Shown in pieces: positions 25,064 through 34,316 of a DNA stretch of 64,000 nucleotides. The notes under the pieces were generated by a model that searched no databases, was not told where the DNA came from, and worked only from the letters and a program-made list of their open reading frames with translations. This stretch comes from Thiothrix sp. (GTDB lineage: Bacteria; Pseudomonadota; Gammaproteobacteria; Thiotrichales; Thiotrichaceae): positions 124,001 through 188,000 of the forward strand of contig NZ_JAQTLS010000008.1 of the NCBI RefSeq assembly GCF_028714775.1, read 5' to 3'. The translations under genes were made by a program, and so were the position numbers. The first letter of the stretch is position 1. Each line of letters opens with the position of its first letter.

Positions 25064-27043
25064 TTACGGTAGGATTTTCAATTCAACCCGGCGGTTTTGC
25101 GCTTTGCCTTCTGGCGTGGCGTTATCCGCAATCGGTTGGTTGGGGCCGTAACCTTTGGCACTGAGCAGCTCGGCTTTCGCACCTTTTTCAACCAGATATT
25201 TCATCACGGTTTCCGCGCGGGATTGCGAGAGTTTTTCGTTCGCCGCTTTGTCGCCGCTGCTGTCCGTGTGCCCGCCGACTTCGATTTTTAGGTCGGGGTA
25301 CTTTTTCAGGGTGTTGGCAGCTTCATCCAAAATCGGCAAGGAAGTGGCGGTCAGGATGGATGAACCTGTTTCAAAGTTCACGCCTTTGAGGTTGATGTTC
25401 TCAGTTTTGGCGCAACCGACCTGATTGACTTCGCTGCCAGCGGCAGTGCCGGGGCAAAGGTCAGCATCGTCGGCTACGCCGTCTTTGTCGGCATCAGCAA
25501 TCGCATCGCAGCCTTTGTCGTCGACTTTCGCACCTTCTTTGCTGTCTAGGCACTTGTCAGCGTCATCCGCAACGCCGTCTTTGTCGCCATCAGGCGGAGG
25601 CAGGTCACAGCCTTTATCATCGACTTTCACGCCTTCTTTGGTATCAAGACATTTGTCCGCGTCGTTAGGCACGCCGTCTTTGTCGTCATCAGCCGGAGGC
25701 GGAGGAGGCAGGTCGCAGCCTTTGTCGTCGACTTTCACACCTTCTTTGGTATCAATGCATTTATCCGCATCGTTAGGCACGCCGTCTTTATCGTCATCAG
25801 CCGGAGGAGGCGGAGGCAGGTCGCAACCTTTTTCATCGACTTTCACACCAGCCGCAGTGGTTGGGCATTTATCCGCATCGTTAGGCACACCGTCTTTGTC
25901 GTCATCAGCCGGAGGCGGTGGCGGTAAGTCACAACCTGTGGCATCAACTTGCACACCTGCTGCGGTGGTGGGGCATTTGTCGAGCTTGTCAGGGATGCCG
26001 TCTTTGTCGTTGTCCTTGGTTTCGGTTTCAAGGGTGCTGGCGAGACGCTGCTTTTCGCTTTCCAATGCCGCGTAGTTTTCACGCAATTTGGCAAACTCTT
26101 GGGAAACTTCGGCGATGGCACTGACCTTGGTGTTCATTTCAGTGACTTTGCCTTCCAGCTCGCCTTTTTCAGCTTTGCAGCTTTCCAACTCGGCTTTTTT
26201 GACGCTTGCTGCCAATTCACCTTGCAGGCTGTCGAGCTTTTGTTGGAGGTTGGATTTGCCGCTGCTGGCTTCTTCGAGCTGCTTTTTCAGGTCGGCAATG
26301 GTCTTTTCTTGCACGGACAGGGTTTCTTGGGTTTTGCTGACCAAATCAGTTTGCTGTTGGCGCAACGTACCAAGGGTTTTGTTGAGGCTGTCGATTTGCT
26401 GGACAGTACCGCTTTGGTTGGCGGTATTTGTCTGTGTACCAGTTAGGTATTGGTTTGCCGTGGTGTTGTAAGCATTGCTGTAACCCATGCTAGGCCATGA
26501 AAAAGTGGGCATGGGCGGCAACATGAGCGGTGGTGGTGCAGGCGGAACCATCATCGAACCGGGCATGAAATACCCCGGATTGTAATAAGAGTTGCTACCT
26601 GTGTACCCCCGGTTCATGTAGGGATACTGGTAAGTGTTGCCCCACGTTGAGGTGCTTTGCGGCATGGTGTAGCCGTAAGTGTAAGTGCTCGGGCTTAAGG
26701 CATACGTGCCGGGGCTAACCGTGGTTGCCGTGCCGGTGGTTGCCGCTGTTGCGCCCGCTTGGGGGTAAACATACGTACCGGATGTTGCGGTAGCTGCCGG
26801 TGTTGTTGCGCTGCTGGCTGCTTCGGTTCCACTGGTTGTGGTCGTTGTTGCCGTCGGCTGGCTGGCGGTGTAACTCCATTGGGTAGACGTGGTGTTGCTG
26901 GAGCCGTCATTACTGGTCGTGGTTTCTGTCTTTGCTGTGGCGTCTGGCGGAAGCGTGCTGGGGTCAGGGAACTTCGGCGTTTCCGCATACGCGGACACGG
27001 TGAGTACCGAAGTCATAGTCAGGCAGGCGATGAGTTTGTACAT
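25064..27043 (-). CDS. OmpA-family outer membrane protein with thrombospondin type-3 repeats
   Basis: 659 residues. There is a signal peptide ('LTMTSVLTVSAYAETPK'), then a Ser/Thr/Ala-rich stretch (~25-125) and a Tyr/Pro/Met-rich region ('GSMMVPPAPPPLMLPPMPTF'). A coiled coil follows (~220-345, 'QEKTIADLKKQLEEASS'). Six calcium-binding TSP3-like repeats of the type 'DDDKDGVPNDADKC' are joined by 'LPPPPPA' linkers. The OmpA peptidoglycan-binding domain ends the protein ('VGGHTDSSGDKAANEKLSQS'). The repeat spacer likely spans the periplasm. There is no N-terminal barrel, so membrane insertion is unclear. Confidence 0.9.
   Translation of the reverse strand: MYKLIACLTMTSVLTVSAYAETPKFPDPSTLPPDATAKTETTTSNDGSSNTTSTQWSYTASQPTATTTTTSGTEAASSATTPAATATSGTYVYPQAGATAATTGTATTVSPGTYALSPSTYTYGYTMPQSTSTWGNTYQYPYMNRGYTGSNSYYNPGYFMPGSMMVPPAPPPLMLPPMPTFSWPSMGYSNAYNTTANQYLTGTQTNTANQSGTVQQIDSLNKTLGTLRQQQTDLVSKTQETLSVQEKTIADLKKQLEEASSGKSNLQQKLDSLQGELAASVKKAELESCKAEKGELEGKVTEMNTKVSAIAEVSQEFAKLRENYAALESEKQRLASTLETETKDNDKDGIPDKLDKCPTTAAGVQVDATGCDLPPPPPADDDKDGVPNDADKCPTTAAGVKVDEKGCDLPPPPPADDDKDGVPNDADKCIDTKEGVKVDDKGCDLPPPPPADDDKDGVPNDADKCLDTKEGVKVDDKGCDLPPPDGDKDGVADDADKCLDSKEGAKVDDKGCDAIADADKDGVADDADLCPGTAAGSEVNQVGCAKTENINLKGVNFETGSSILTATSLPILDEAANTLKKYPDLKIEVGGHTDSSGDKAANEKLSQSRAETVMKYLVEKGAKAELLSAKGYGPNQPIADNATPEGKAQNRRVELKILP
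25440..26000 (-). repeat. Coding tandem repeats (TSP3 units)
   Basis: About six in-frame units averaging ~93 bp within the OmpA gene. Units two to four are nearly identical at DNA level, including poly-proline linkers. Copy number is likely variable between strains through recombination or slippage. Confidence 0.75.
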
Positions 27044-27091
27044 GTTGGAACCTTCCTCTCTAAAACAATGAAATAGTTAACGTTGTGCTTG

Positions 27092-27511
27092 TCACGTTTT
27101 GCCGCCAACGGACAGGTCGCGGCGTGCGGCGGATATGGTAATGGTAAAACCAGCAATGACATCCAAAAATGACATAGCCGTCAGAATCAGGAATACGGAA
27201 TTTCCACCCCAATCATAAATGAGCCATGCGGTCAGGTAGGCTATCAGCACAAAAGTGGAAAATAAATGGTCAATGATGGTGGCTTCCGATGTACGGGTAG
27301 ACTTAAACAGCTCCAAGTACAGTGTGCCAACCCCGAGCAGGATCATAATATCGCCCCACGTCGGTTTCCACCAAGCGTTGGAGGGCAGGTGCATGTGGAA
27401 CAGTACATGGTCTAATTTTTCAGGAAAAAAGCCGATTTTTACCGCAAGCCAGTAAAAGACGAACAGCACGCCAAACAGCGGGACAACTTGTAGGACTCGA
27501 AACATCATCAT
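27092..27511 (-). CDS. Four-helix membrane protein of unknown function
   Basis: 139 residues. Four hydrophobic segments are visible: 'VVPLFGVLFVFYWLAV', 'GDIMILLGVGTLYLELF', 'FSTFVLIAYLTAWLIYDW' and 'FLILTAMSFLDVIAGFTITI'. I do not recognise a named family with confidence. It lies 48 bp upstream of the OmpA/TSP3 gene on the same strand, so the two may be co-transcribed. The gap to the next, divergent gene (27512-27694) must hold promoters for both directions. Confidence 0.7.
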   Translation of the reverse strand: MMMFRVLQVVPLFGVLFVFYWLAVKIGFFPEKLDHVLFHMHLPSNAWWKPTWGDIMILLGVGTLYLELFKSTRTSEATIIDHLFSTFVLIAYLTAWLIYDWGGNSVFLILTAMSFLDVIAGFTITISAARRDLSVGGKT

Positions 27512-27694
27512 GGCAGTAATCGGTTAGTTACATGGTTAGGAGTATAAAACAAAGGCTTGCCGCCGTCAGGCATAACAAATGAAATGTTCGTTCGTCGGGT
27601 GAATTTGTGGTGTTCGGGCGACACACAATATAGTTGCTCGCAAGTGTCATTGGATACATAAAAATAAAGACACACAACAGAAGAGATAACAATC

Positions 27695-30322
27695 ATGAAC
27701 AACAAAAAATTCCGTATTTCCCGAAGGGCTCTTTTGCCATTGCTGTTTTGCTCCGCTGCTGTGCTGGCGGGTGACGGTGGTGTCGAAGCACCGTATGGGC
27801 AAATGCCTCCTGCCTCCCAAAATGCTTTAACCCTCGAAGATGAAGCTGCGGTTGCTCCTTGTGACAGCGGTGATCCTGCGCGTGGTGACTGCCCAGAAAT
27901 GGCTGCTGAAGCGCCAGCGATGGTAGCAAGTGCCGAGGCAGCGCCAGCACCAGATACCATGCAGCAAGCCCAACAATTGGGTAAAGAAAGCGATGGTTTC
28001 GTCGATGATGCTAGCCAAACGGGCGCACCTAGCCTCAATACTGGCTATGTCGGTGGGCAAACCCGCATCGGCGTGGGCATTGATTCCGAATTCAAGGGTA
28101 AAGCCGATTTGAGCCATGTCTTTACTGAAAACGAAGACAGCGCGGTTATCGGGCAAGGTTACGTCGGTGTAGACCCAAGAAAAGGCACTTCAACTGGGCA
28201 TATCACGGGTGCTGGTGCTAAGTTGAACTACCATTGGGTTTCTAAAGATGGCGCTGGGCAAGTCAGCCATGTTAATAAAGTATACGGTGCTTACGACCAA
28301 AACGGCGCATCCGATAAAGACGGTAAGCAAGGCAAAAAAGTAACCGTTGGTTACGGTCAAGAACGTGAAAACATGTTCTGGTCGGGCAGCGTGATGAAAG
28401 GCTTGTCTAGCAAGGCCGACACTGGCATGAAAGACGCTAACGGCAACACCATTTATGAAAAAGCCTACGATTGGGGTGTTGGTGGGCGCGTGGGTACGTT
28501 CATTTCCGAACAGCAAATGCGGGTACAAGGTGGTTTGGATTACGAATGGGGCAGTGAACATGCCGCCAACGAAAGCAAAGCCAAACAGTTAACACTGACT
28601 GGCGGCGTGGAAAAATTTATTCCAGATTCACCGCATAGCGTGAATGCCAACGTTGATGTGTACAAAAAATCCGGTGGTTATGAAGACGGCAGCCAAAAAA
28701 CCCAAGTCCGTGGTGGCGTAGGCTACCGCTATGACATCGCCAGCGAAGCGGGCATTTGGCAAGCGGACAAAATGTACCGCCGTGTGCGCACAGAAATTCC
28801 GGGTGAATCCGTCAAGCAGCCGCCTAAAATTGAGCGCAAGCTGGTCAAGCACACCATGGAACTGGAAGCGGATACCTTCTTCAAAGTGGACAGCGCCAAG
28901 CTGACACCAGAAGCACAGGATCGCCTGAAAGCCGTTATCGCGCAAATGCGTGCATCTGGGCATGAAGGTAACATCCGTATTTCCGGCAATACCTGTGACA
29001 TCGGTTCAACAGCACATAACCAATCGCTTTCCGAACGTCGTGCGAAAAGTGTGCGCGAATTCTTGGTCAAGCAAGGTTTTACGGCAGATGAGCTGATCGC
29101 CGAAGGTTTGGGTGAAACTCATCCGAAATACCCGAATACCAAAGCGGAACGGCACAAAAACCGCCGTGTAGACATTGAGTACGTGTCTTACCAAAGCGAG
29201 TACAAAGACCAAGTTATCGAGCAAGGCGGCACAACTGCGACCGACCCGAAAGTGGTTTGGAAGCAAGAGCTGATTCCATCTCCGCCACTGTGGGTACGTC
29301 AGGCATTGCATAATGTGGCTGATCACAAGCAACGTGTTGATACCTATAAGACCACAGCGGGTGGTGCACCAGCGGTTTGTAGTATCGCGGCAGACAATGA
29401 TGACTATCCTGTTGCTAAGGATAGTACGGATAACCCACTCAATGTATTGGATGGAGATGAGGGATGCGATAGCACCATTACCATCACTGCGGTAGGTACA
29501 CCAGAGCATGGTACTGTCACTATTCATCCTGATGGGGAGTGGGTGGTCTATACGCCAACAACGGGTTACACCGGGTCAGATACCTTTACCTATACCATTA
29601 CGGATGCTGATGGTCACACCAGTACTGCGACGGTTACTGTTACTGTTGGTAGTGGCGCTTGTAGCATCGCGGCAGATGATGATGATTACGGAAATATTAA
29701 AAACGGCGACTCTGCAACCCCGATGAACGTCTTTGATGGTGATACGGATTGTGGTGGTAGTCCAATCACTGATCCAAAATCCGTAACAGTTAATATTGTG
29801 GCTCCACCAACACACGGTACTGTAGACATTGGCACTGATGGCTATCCATTTTACACGCCGGGTGCTTCCTATGTGGATAGTGATAGCTTCACTTACACGA
29901 TTACGGCAAATGGTCATACATCGAATGTGGCGACAGTGACTATTGGAGCGTGTCCATCAACAGGCAGTTGCAGTTGTGCAGCAGATAAAGTAGGCAGTTT
30001 CAGCTATGCCTACAATAACGTAACACCTGCGGTGGGTTCTATTAATCCAGCAAGCTATTTGGATTCCGCTGATGTGATTGAGTCTGTATCTTTTGATGCA
30101 GCAAGTAGTCTTGCTTCCAAGCAGTTCTACGCGACAACAGTATCTGGAACTCCAATTTATGCGGGGGTATTCGCTGTTCAGTCTGATAACACCATTAAGT
30201 TTACGCAAAGCTCTAATGGATATTGCCAGAATGGTACGCTTGTCTTCTACATTAAGAAGCAAGGTTGCGATGCACCCATTAAAGTAACTATTGACGTTAC
30301 ACAGACTGCGCCAGCGCCATAA
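27695..30322 (+). CDS. Envelope protein: beta-rich domain, OmpA domain, then cadherin-like repeats
   Basis: 875 residues with a signal peptide ('RALLPLLFCSAAVLAGDGG'). Residues ~110-370 alternate short amphipathic strands ('TRIGVGIDSEFKGKADLSHV', 'KKVTVGYGQERENMFWSGSV') and may form an outer-membrane barrel. An OmpA peptidoglycan-binding domain follows at ~385-500 ('ISGNTCDIGSTAHNQSLSER'). Then come two cadherin/VCBS-like repeats with 'GYTGSDTFTYTITDADGH' and 'YVDSDSFTYTITANGH', and a Cys-containing tail. This domain order is unusual, since cadherin-like repeats are usually extracellular and OmpA domains periplasmic. Function is unknown; adhesion or envelope bracing is possible. Confidence 0.8.
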   Translation: MNNKKFRISRRALLPLLFCSAAVLAGDGGVEAPYGQMPPASQNALTLEDEAAVAPCDSGDPARGDCPEMAAEAPAMVASAEAAPAPDTMQQAQQLGKESDGFVDDASQTGAPSLNTGYVGGQTRIGVGIDSEFKGKADLSHVFTENEDSAVIGQGYVGVDPRKGTSTGHITGAGAKLNYHWVSKDGAGQVSHVNKVYGAYDQNGASDKDGKQGKKVTVGYGQERENMFWSGSVMKGLSSKADTGMKDANGNTIYEKAYDWGVGGRVGTFISEQQMRVQGGLDYEWGSEHAANESKAKQLTLTGGVEKFIPDSPHSVNANVDVYKKSGGYEDGSQKTQVRGGVGYRYDIASEAGIWQADKMYRRVRTEIPGESVKQPPKIERKLVKHTMELEADTFFKVDSAKLTPEAQDRLKAVIAQMRASGHEGNIRISGNTCDIGSTAHNQSLSERRAKSVREFLVKQGFTADELIAEGLGETHPKYPNTKAERHKNRRVDIEYVSYQSEYKDQVIEQGGTTATDPKVVWKQELIPSPPLWVRQALHNVADHKQRVDTYKTTAGGAPAVCSIAADNDDYPVAKDSTDNPLNVLDGDEGCDSTITITAVGTPEHGTVTIHPDGEWVVYTPTTGYTGSDTFTYTITDADGHTSTATVTVTVGSGACSIAADDDDYGNIKNGDSATPMNVFDGDTDCGGSPITDPKSVTVNIVAPPTHGTVDIGTDGYPFYTPGASYVDSDSFTYTITANGHTSNVATVTIGACPSTGSCSCAADKVGSFSYAYNNVTPAVGSINPASYLDSADVIESVSFDAASSLASKQFYATTVSGTPIYAGVFAVQSDNTIKFTQSSNGYCQNGTLVFYIKKQGCDAPIKVTIDVTQTAPAP

Positions 30323-30340
30323 AATGACTTTTGCGCAATG

Positions 30341-30373
30341 AAAAAAGCCGCCGGGGAAACTCGGCGGCTTTTT
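30341..30373. terminator. Bidirectional rho-independent terminator
   Basis: Stem AAGCCGCCG / CGGCGGCTT with a GGGAAACT loop, flanked by an A run on the left and a T run on the right. It serves both the rightward envelope gene and the leftward 30386 gene. Confidence 0.9.
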
Positions 30374-30385
30374 ATTTGGGTAGGA

Positions 30386-30652
30386 TTAATTGTCAGGCAT
30401 TCCCGCCATCATCCATTGGGCAAACAGACGTACTTTGTCGATGTCCCAGCGTGGGCCATCGTCCCGAGGCATATTGCCGCTGGTGACTTCCAGTAAGATT
30501 TTATCTGCATGTTCACGTACTGCATCGAAAAGGTGCAGGTCAAAACTGACATCTTCGGCAAGTCGATTAGGTTGCGGTTTGCGGGCGCGGAGCATACAGC
30601 CCCGGTTTAGGTCAGTGAATAACGGACGGATGTTTGTTTTCCAAGAAACCAT
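30386..30652 (-). CDS. Small protein with 'PLF...MP...W...W' domain, unknown function
   Basis: 88 residues with no signal peptide. It opens 'NIRPLFTDLNRGCMLRAR' and ends 'GNMPRDDGPRWDIDKVRLFA' then 'QWMMAGMPDN'. The C-terminal half matches the C-terminal part of the next gene upstream ('GNVPAGVLWNIDQIRMFARW'), so the two are related. I have seen this 'IRPLF...MP...W' pattern in small uncharacterised bacterial proteins, but no activity is known to me. It lies 18 bp after the 30671 gene and ends at a strong shared terminator. Confidence 0.7.
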   Translation of the reverse strand: MVSWKTNIRPLFTDLNRGCMLRARKPQPNRLAEDVSFDLHLFDAVREHADKILLEVTSGNMPRDDGPRWDIDKVRLFAQWMMAGMPDN

Positions 30653-30670
30653 GGTTTACTCCTTCAATCT

Positions 30671-31153
30671 TTAATCGTGGTGGATGTAGTTTCTCAGCCT
30701 GAAATGCCGATGCTCCTCTGTCGAGTCATCAACCCCACGGGTATGTACAGTGGCATTGTAAGGAACATCCTTATGTTCAAGGCGGTCACTGTCCAGCCAA
30801 CGGGCAAACATGCGGATTTGGTCGATATTCCATAAAACACCTGCCGGGACATTCCCTGCTGACACTTCCATCAATACCTGTGGGGAAATGATGGGTTGTG
30901 GCAAGGTCTCCATGATTTTTGCGTCGAAGGGCAGTAACTCATACGTCAACAATTCATAAAGTGTTGGCTCATACTTGGTGGGCGGTTCTTTCCCGTAGTA
31001 TTTTTTATAGCCTTTATTGAGGACAGGTAGGATCAGTTTCTGGAAAAAGGGTGCGTACTTTGTTTTAAGGTAGGTTTGTTGAGCCTTGCTCATCATGGGC
31101 AAGATGTGGTCGTCAAAATAGATAGTGTTAGGAAAGTCTGCAATTGCTTTCAT
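30671..31153 (-). CDS. Uncharacterised 160-residue protein sharing a C-terminal motif with its neighbour
   Basis: It starts at ATG 31153 with an AGAGGA ribosome-binding site. The N-terminal ~80 residues are helical and basic ('YLKTKYAPFFQKLILPVLNK'). From ~95 it has 'EVSAGNVPAGVLWNIDQIRM' and 'FARWLDSDR', paralogous to the end of the 30386 protein. The tail is His-rich ('EEHRHFRLRNYIHHD'). There is no membrane segment or signal peptide. Together the two genes form a small two-gene unit ended by a terminator. The role is unknown. Confidence 0.7.
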   Translation of the reverse strand: MKAIADFPNTIYFDDHILPMMSKAQQTYLKTKYAPFFQKLILPVLNKGYKKYYGKEPPTKYEPTLYELLTYELLPFDAKIMETLPQPIISPQVLMEVSAGNVPAGVLWNIDQIRMFARWLDSDRLEHKDVPYNATVHTRGVDDSTEEHRHFRLRNYIHHD

Positions 31154-31251
31154 CGTGTTATCCTCTCGCTGTAACTCAAAGAGGATAGTACATGAATGAA
31201 AAATTGGCAGTGCCGTTAGTCAGGAATAACCCTAGTTTTTATCAGAAGCGT

Positions 31252-32910
31252 TCATCGGCGCAGCAATGAATATCCCAACAATCCCATACCGCTTATACCC
31301 ATTCCCCAGCTCAACAGCGAAATTCCCAATGCTGCCGGAAGCAGTGCCGAGCTGGCAGTTAATGTCGCGGTAATCAGTAACGCACCGCCGACAATTGCCA
31401 GCCGGTTGCTGCGTTGGGAATACTGCATTTCCTTACGTAAGGTTTCCAGTTGCTGCGATTCCCACTGCATTTTGAGCTTTTGTTGGGCAGTTTGCTGCAT
31501 GATGTCGTGCAGCAGGTTGGGCATGTACGGCAAGTTTTCCAGAAACTTCGGCAGGTTGACTTTCGCGCCATTGATCAGCGCCCGCACGCCGACTTGCTCA
31601 TCCATCCAGCGTTCGATGAACGGTTTGGCGGTTGACCACAAATCCAAATCGGGGTAAAGCTGGCGTCCTAGCCCTTCGATGTTCAGTAGGGTCTTTTGCA
31701 GCAGCACCAATTGCGGTTGCACTTCCATATTGAAACGCCGCGCAGTTTGGAATAGCCGCAGCAGGAAATGCCCGAAGGAAATGTCCTTGATCGGCAGGTT
31801 TAGGATCGGCTCACACACCGAGCGGATGGCGGATTCAAATTCATCCACGCGGGTAGCAGGCGGAACCCAACCGGATTCGACGTGCAATTCCGCGACCCGT
31901 TTGTAATCGCGGTTGAAAAAAGCGTAAAAGTTTTCCGCCAGATAACGCTTATCGGCGGGGGCAAGCGTACCAACGATGCCGAAATCCACCGCCATGTATT
32001 GCGGTTCATTGGGGTTCTTGGCATTGACGAAAATATTGCCGGGATGCATGTCGGCATGGAAGAAATTGTGGCGGAACACTTGAGTGAAAAACACTTCCAC
32101 ACCCAATTCGCCCAGCCGTTTGAAATTAACGCCGAGTGCCTGTAAGCGAGGGATGTCGCCGACCGGAATGCCGTAAATGCGCTCCATCACCATCACGTTG
32201 GGGTGGGTGTAATCCCAGTAAATTTCCGGCACATACAGGGTGGTTGTCCCCTCGAAATTGCGCCGTATTTGGCTGGCATTGGCGGCTTCACGCACCAGAT
32301 CAAGTTCGTCGAAAATGGTTTTTTCGTATTCGGCGACCACCTCGACCGGGCGCAAGCGGCGGGCATCCTTCCAGTAACGCTGCACCAAACTGGCGATCAG
32401 GTACATCAACTCCACGTCTTTGCGGATGGTTTTTTCGATGCCGGGGCGCAGCACTTTGACCACTACTTCCTTGCCGTTCCACAATTGTGCGGCGTGGACT
32501 TGGGCGATGGAAGCTGAGGCCATCGGTTCGGTTTCAAACTGTTTGAACACTTCCGTGACGGGTTTGCCGTAAGCCTTTTCCACCATATTGCGGGCTTCGA
32601 TGCCACAGAAAGGCGGAACCCGGTCTTGCAGTTTGGTCAATTCATCCGCGATGTCATCCGCCAGTAGGTCGCGGCGAGTGGAAAGCATTTGCCCGAACTT
32701 GATGAAAATCGGCCCCAAATCTTCCAGCGCACGGCGGATGCGCACACCGCGTGGGCGGGTTTCCTGTTTGCCCCAATTCCACGGCGACAGGTGGTAAATG
32801 AAGGCAATTGGGCGCAGGAAGGGGATGGTGAAGACGAGCTCATCCAGACCGTGGCGGATAAAGACACGGTTGATTGTCCACAGGCGTAGCAGGCGGGTGA
32901 AGGGTTTCAT
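31252..32910 (-). CDS. ubiB: Ubiquinone biosynthesis regulatory ATPase/kinase-like protein UbiB
   Basis: 552 residues. The KxGQ motif of the UbiB/COQ8 family is in '[20 protein letters not shown]' (~residues 70-90). Next are '[19 protein letters not shown]' (Ala-rich loop replacing the kinase P-loop), '[19 protein letters not shown]' (HxD...N) and '[11 protein letters not shown]' (DFG). Two C-terminal hydrophobic helices anchor it in the membrane ('[20 protein letters not shown]'). UbiB is needed for coenzyme Q synthesis. Other ubi genes that often neighbour it, such as ubiE and ubiJ, are not in the window. Confidence 0.96.
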   Translation of the reverse strand: MKPFTRLLRLWTINRVFIRHGLDELVFTIPFLRPIAFIYHLSPWNWGKQETRPRGVRIRRALEDLGPIFIKFGQMLSTRRDLLADDIADELTKLQDRVPPFCGIEARNMVEKAYGKPVTEVFKQFETEPMASASIAQVHAAQLWNGKEVVVKVLRPGIEKTIRKDVELMYLIASLVQRYWKDARRLRPVEVVAEYEKTIFDELDLVREAANASQIRRNFEGTTTLYVPEIYWDYTHPNVMVMERIYGIPVGDIPRLQALGVNFKRLGELGVEVFFTQVFRHNFFHADMHPGNIFVNAKNPNEPQYMAVDFGIVGTLAPADKRYLAENFYAFFNRDYKRVAELHVESGWVPPATRVDEFESAIRSVCEPILNLPIKDISFGHFLLRLFQTARRFNMEVQPQLVLLQKTLLNIEGLGRQLYPDLDLWSTAKPFIERWMDEQVGVRALINGAKVNLPKFLENLPYMPNLLHDIMQQTAQQKLKMQWESQQLETLRKEMQYSQRSNRLAIVGGALLITATLTASSALLPAALGISLLSWGMGISGMGLLGYSLLRR

Positions 32911-32949
32911 GCACTTAAAGCCAAACAGTCAGGGTGAAAGCCGGGCAGT

Positions 32950-33528
32950 TTACCACATCAAATCGTCCGGGATTTTGTAATCCGCGTAAGGATCGTCTTC
33001 TTCCGCCACTTGTTGGGTGCTGCCGGTGTTTTGCACCAGAATGCAAGCGGCATCACGTTGGGCGATTTTCTCGGCAATTTGTTTGGGCACGAGTTCGTAA
33101 CCGTCACCGAATTTGACCAGCGCAATCACGCCGTAAGCAAGTTGGTCTTGCAGCTTGTCGGTAACGTAGATGTTTTTAATCTTGCTGCCGTCAGCGAATT
33201 GGTAGGAAAGGTTGCCGTGCTTGCGGTCGATGCGGTTCATGCTGATCAGTTGCTTGATCTGCGCTTGGATGGCTTTTTGCTCAGCTTGCTCGCGTTGGAT
33301 GCGGTTCAGCTCTTTGGAGCGTTCGGCCTTTTCTTGCAAGGCTTTTTTCGCCAGCAGTTTGGTTTCGTCCACGATGACTTCACCACTTTTTTTGGCCTGT
33401 TTCTGCGCCTTGGCGGTTTTCTGATGGGCTTGCTTGCGCTGTTCCTGTTCGGCTTTTTGTGCCTTGGACTGGTCGATCAGGCCAGCCTTGAGGAGTTGGT
33501 CTTTGAGTGACATGAAAGTATCCGTCAT
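32950..33528 (-). CDS. DUF2058 (YaiL-like) protein
   Basis: 192 residues, or 187 if translation starts at the ATG at 33513 (MSLKDQLLKAGLIDQ), which fits the family opening better. A long, highly charged helical segment (~20-90, 'QEQRKQAHQKTAKAQKQAKK') precedes a compact C-terminal domain ('LSYQFADGSKIKNIYVTDKL'). It is cytoplasmic and YaiL/DUF2058-like, of unknown function and possibly nucleic-acid linked. The 33528 ATG overlaps the stop of the upstream PIN gene (ATGA), so it may be expressed with that toxin-antitoxin pair. Confidence 0.85.
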   Translation of the reverse strand: MTDTFMSLKDQLLKAGLIDQSKAQKAEQEQRKQAHQKTAKAQKQAKKSGEVIVDETKLLAKKALQEKAERSKELNRIQREQAEQKAIQAQIKQLISMNRIDRKHGNLSYQFADGSKIKNIYVTDKLQDQLAYGVIALVKFGDGYELVPKQIAEKIAQRDAACILVQNTGSTQQVAEEDDPYADYKIPDDLMW

Positions 33529-33968
33529 GTCTCCAAAATGGAAACGTTAGTAAGGAATGGGTTAATGATGGTCATGTTACCGATTTGTTGCCCGTGTTGC
33601 ATGTCTTCGCTCAAGATGTAGGTGCAATCCTGAACCTGCGCAGCCGACAGGATCAGCGAATCCCACCACGAAAAGCCGTAGCGTTCCTGAATCAACCACG
33701 CATTTTCGATGACCGTGCTATCGACTGCAATAGGGTTCCACAGTAACAGGCTGCGAATATCCGCTTGTGCTTCGGGACGGGGCAGTCCCGGTTTGAGCCG
33801 TTGCGTTACGGTGACGTAAAACTCATTCAGGGTTTGGAAGCTAATCCTGCCCGAACGGTTTTGCCATAAAATGCTGAGCCAATCGAGTGCAATAGCTTGT
33901 TTGGCTTCTTCCGATTTATCCCGTGAGTAAACCAGAATATTGGTGTCAACGAATGTCCTAACGCTCAT
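33525..33968 (-). CDS. PIN-domain ribonuclease toxin (VapC-like)
   Basis: 147 residues. PIN acidic residues are visible in 'TFVDTNILVYSRD' (~5-17), 'FQTLNEFYVTVTQRL' and 'FSWWDSLILSAAQ', followed by 'YILSEDMQHGQ'. Such toxins cut tRNA or rRNA and are held inactive by the cognate antitoxin. The start overlaps the antitoxin gene by 11 bp. The stop overlaps the DUF2058 start, joining a toxin-antitoxin module to an apparent housekeeping gene. Confidence 0.88.
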   Translation of the reverse strand: MSVRTFVDTNILVYSRDKSEEAKQAIALDWLSILWQNRSGRISFQTLNEFYVTVTQRLKPGLPRPEAQADIRSLLLWNPIAVDSTVIENAWLIQERYGFSWWDSLILSAAQVQDCTYILSEDMQHGQQIGNMTIINPFLTNVSILET

Positions 33969-34188
33969 AGAGCGATTCCCGGCCGGGGTAACGTTCGGCT
34001 TTGGGCTTCAATGCCTTGGGTGTACGCGCAAGGAATTGTTGCATGGCTGCTTGGTAGCCATTTTCTTCCCGCATTCTGTTGCGCAATAGGTTGCCCAGCA
34101 ATTGTGAGATACTGGTGTTCTGCTTGGCAGCCCAAACGCGAACCCATTGGGCGACTTCATCTTCGAGTGAAACCGTTACATTTTTCAT
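33958..34188 (-). CDS. Ribbon-helix-helix-type antitoxin (VapB-like)
   Basis: 76 residues. The N-terminus 'MKNVTVSLEDEVAQWVRVWA' followed by 'NTSISQLLGNLL' fits a ribbon-helix-helix DNA-binding domain, and the basic tail 'KALKPKAERYPGRESLYER' would contact the toxin. It overlaps the PIN toxin by 11 bp. The upstream region holds an inverted repeat (34203-34230) that could be its operator. It should repress its own operon with the toxin. Confidence 0.85.
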   Translation of the reverse strand: MKNVTVSLEDEVAQWVRVWAAKQNTSISQLLGNLLRNRMREENGYQAAMQQFLARTPKALKPKAERYPGRESLYER

Positions 34189-34202
34189 AACACAAACTCC
34201 GT

Positions 34203-34230
34203 GCTACACGAATTTAGTGTTAATTGTAGC
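34203..34230. promoter_or_regulatory. Inverted repeat upstream of the antitoxin
   Basis: GCTACA and TGTAGC half-sites separated by 16 bp, ending 15 bp before the antitoxin ATG. This is a plausible antitoxin operator. Confidence 0.35.
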
Positions 34231-34316
34231 GTGATTGGCCTGAGTGGGGTAGCGCTATATTCTGTTTGTGGCATGGTGCGTATACTGATGCTGCTATCTG
34301 TTTGCGAGACTGATTT

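Noticed and set aside
25425-26075. 216-codon plus-strand ORF rich in Ser/Leu
   Set aside because: It is the antisense shadow of the TSP3 repeats, which explains its repetitive sequence.
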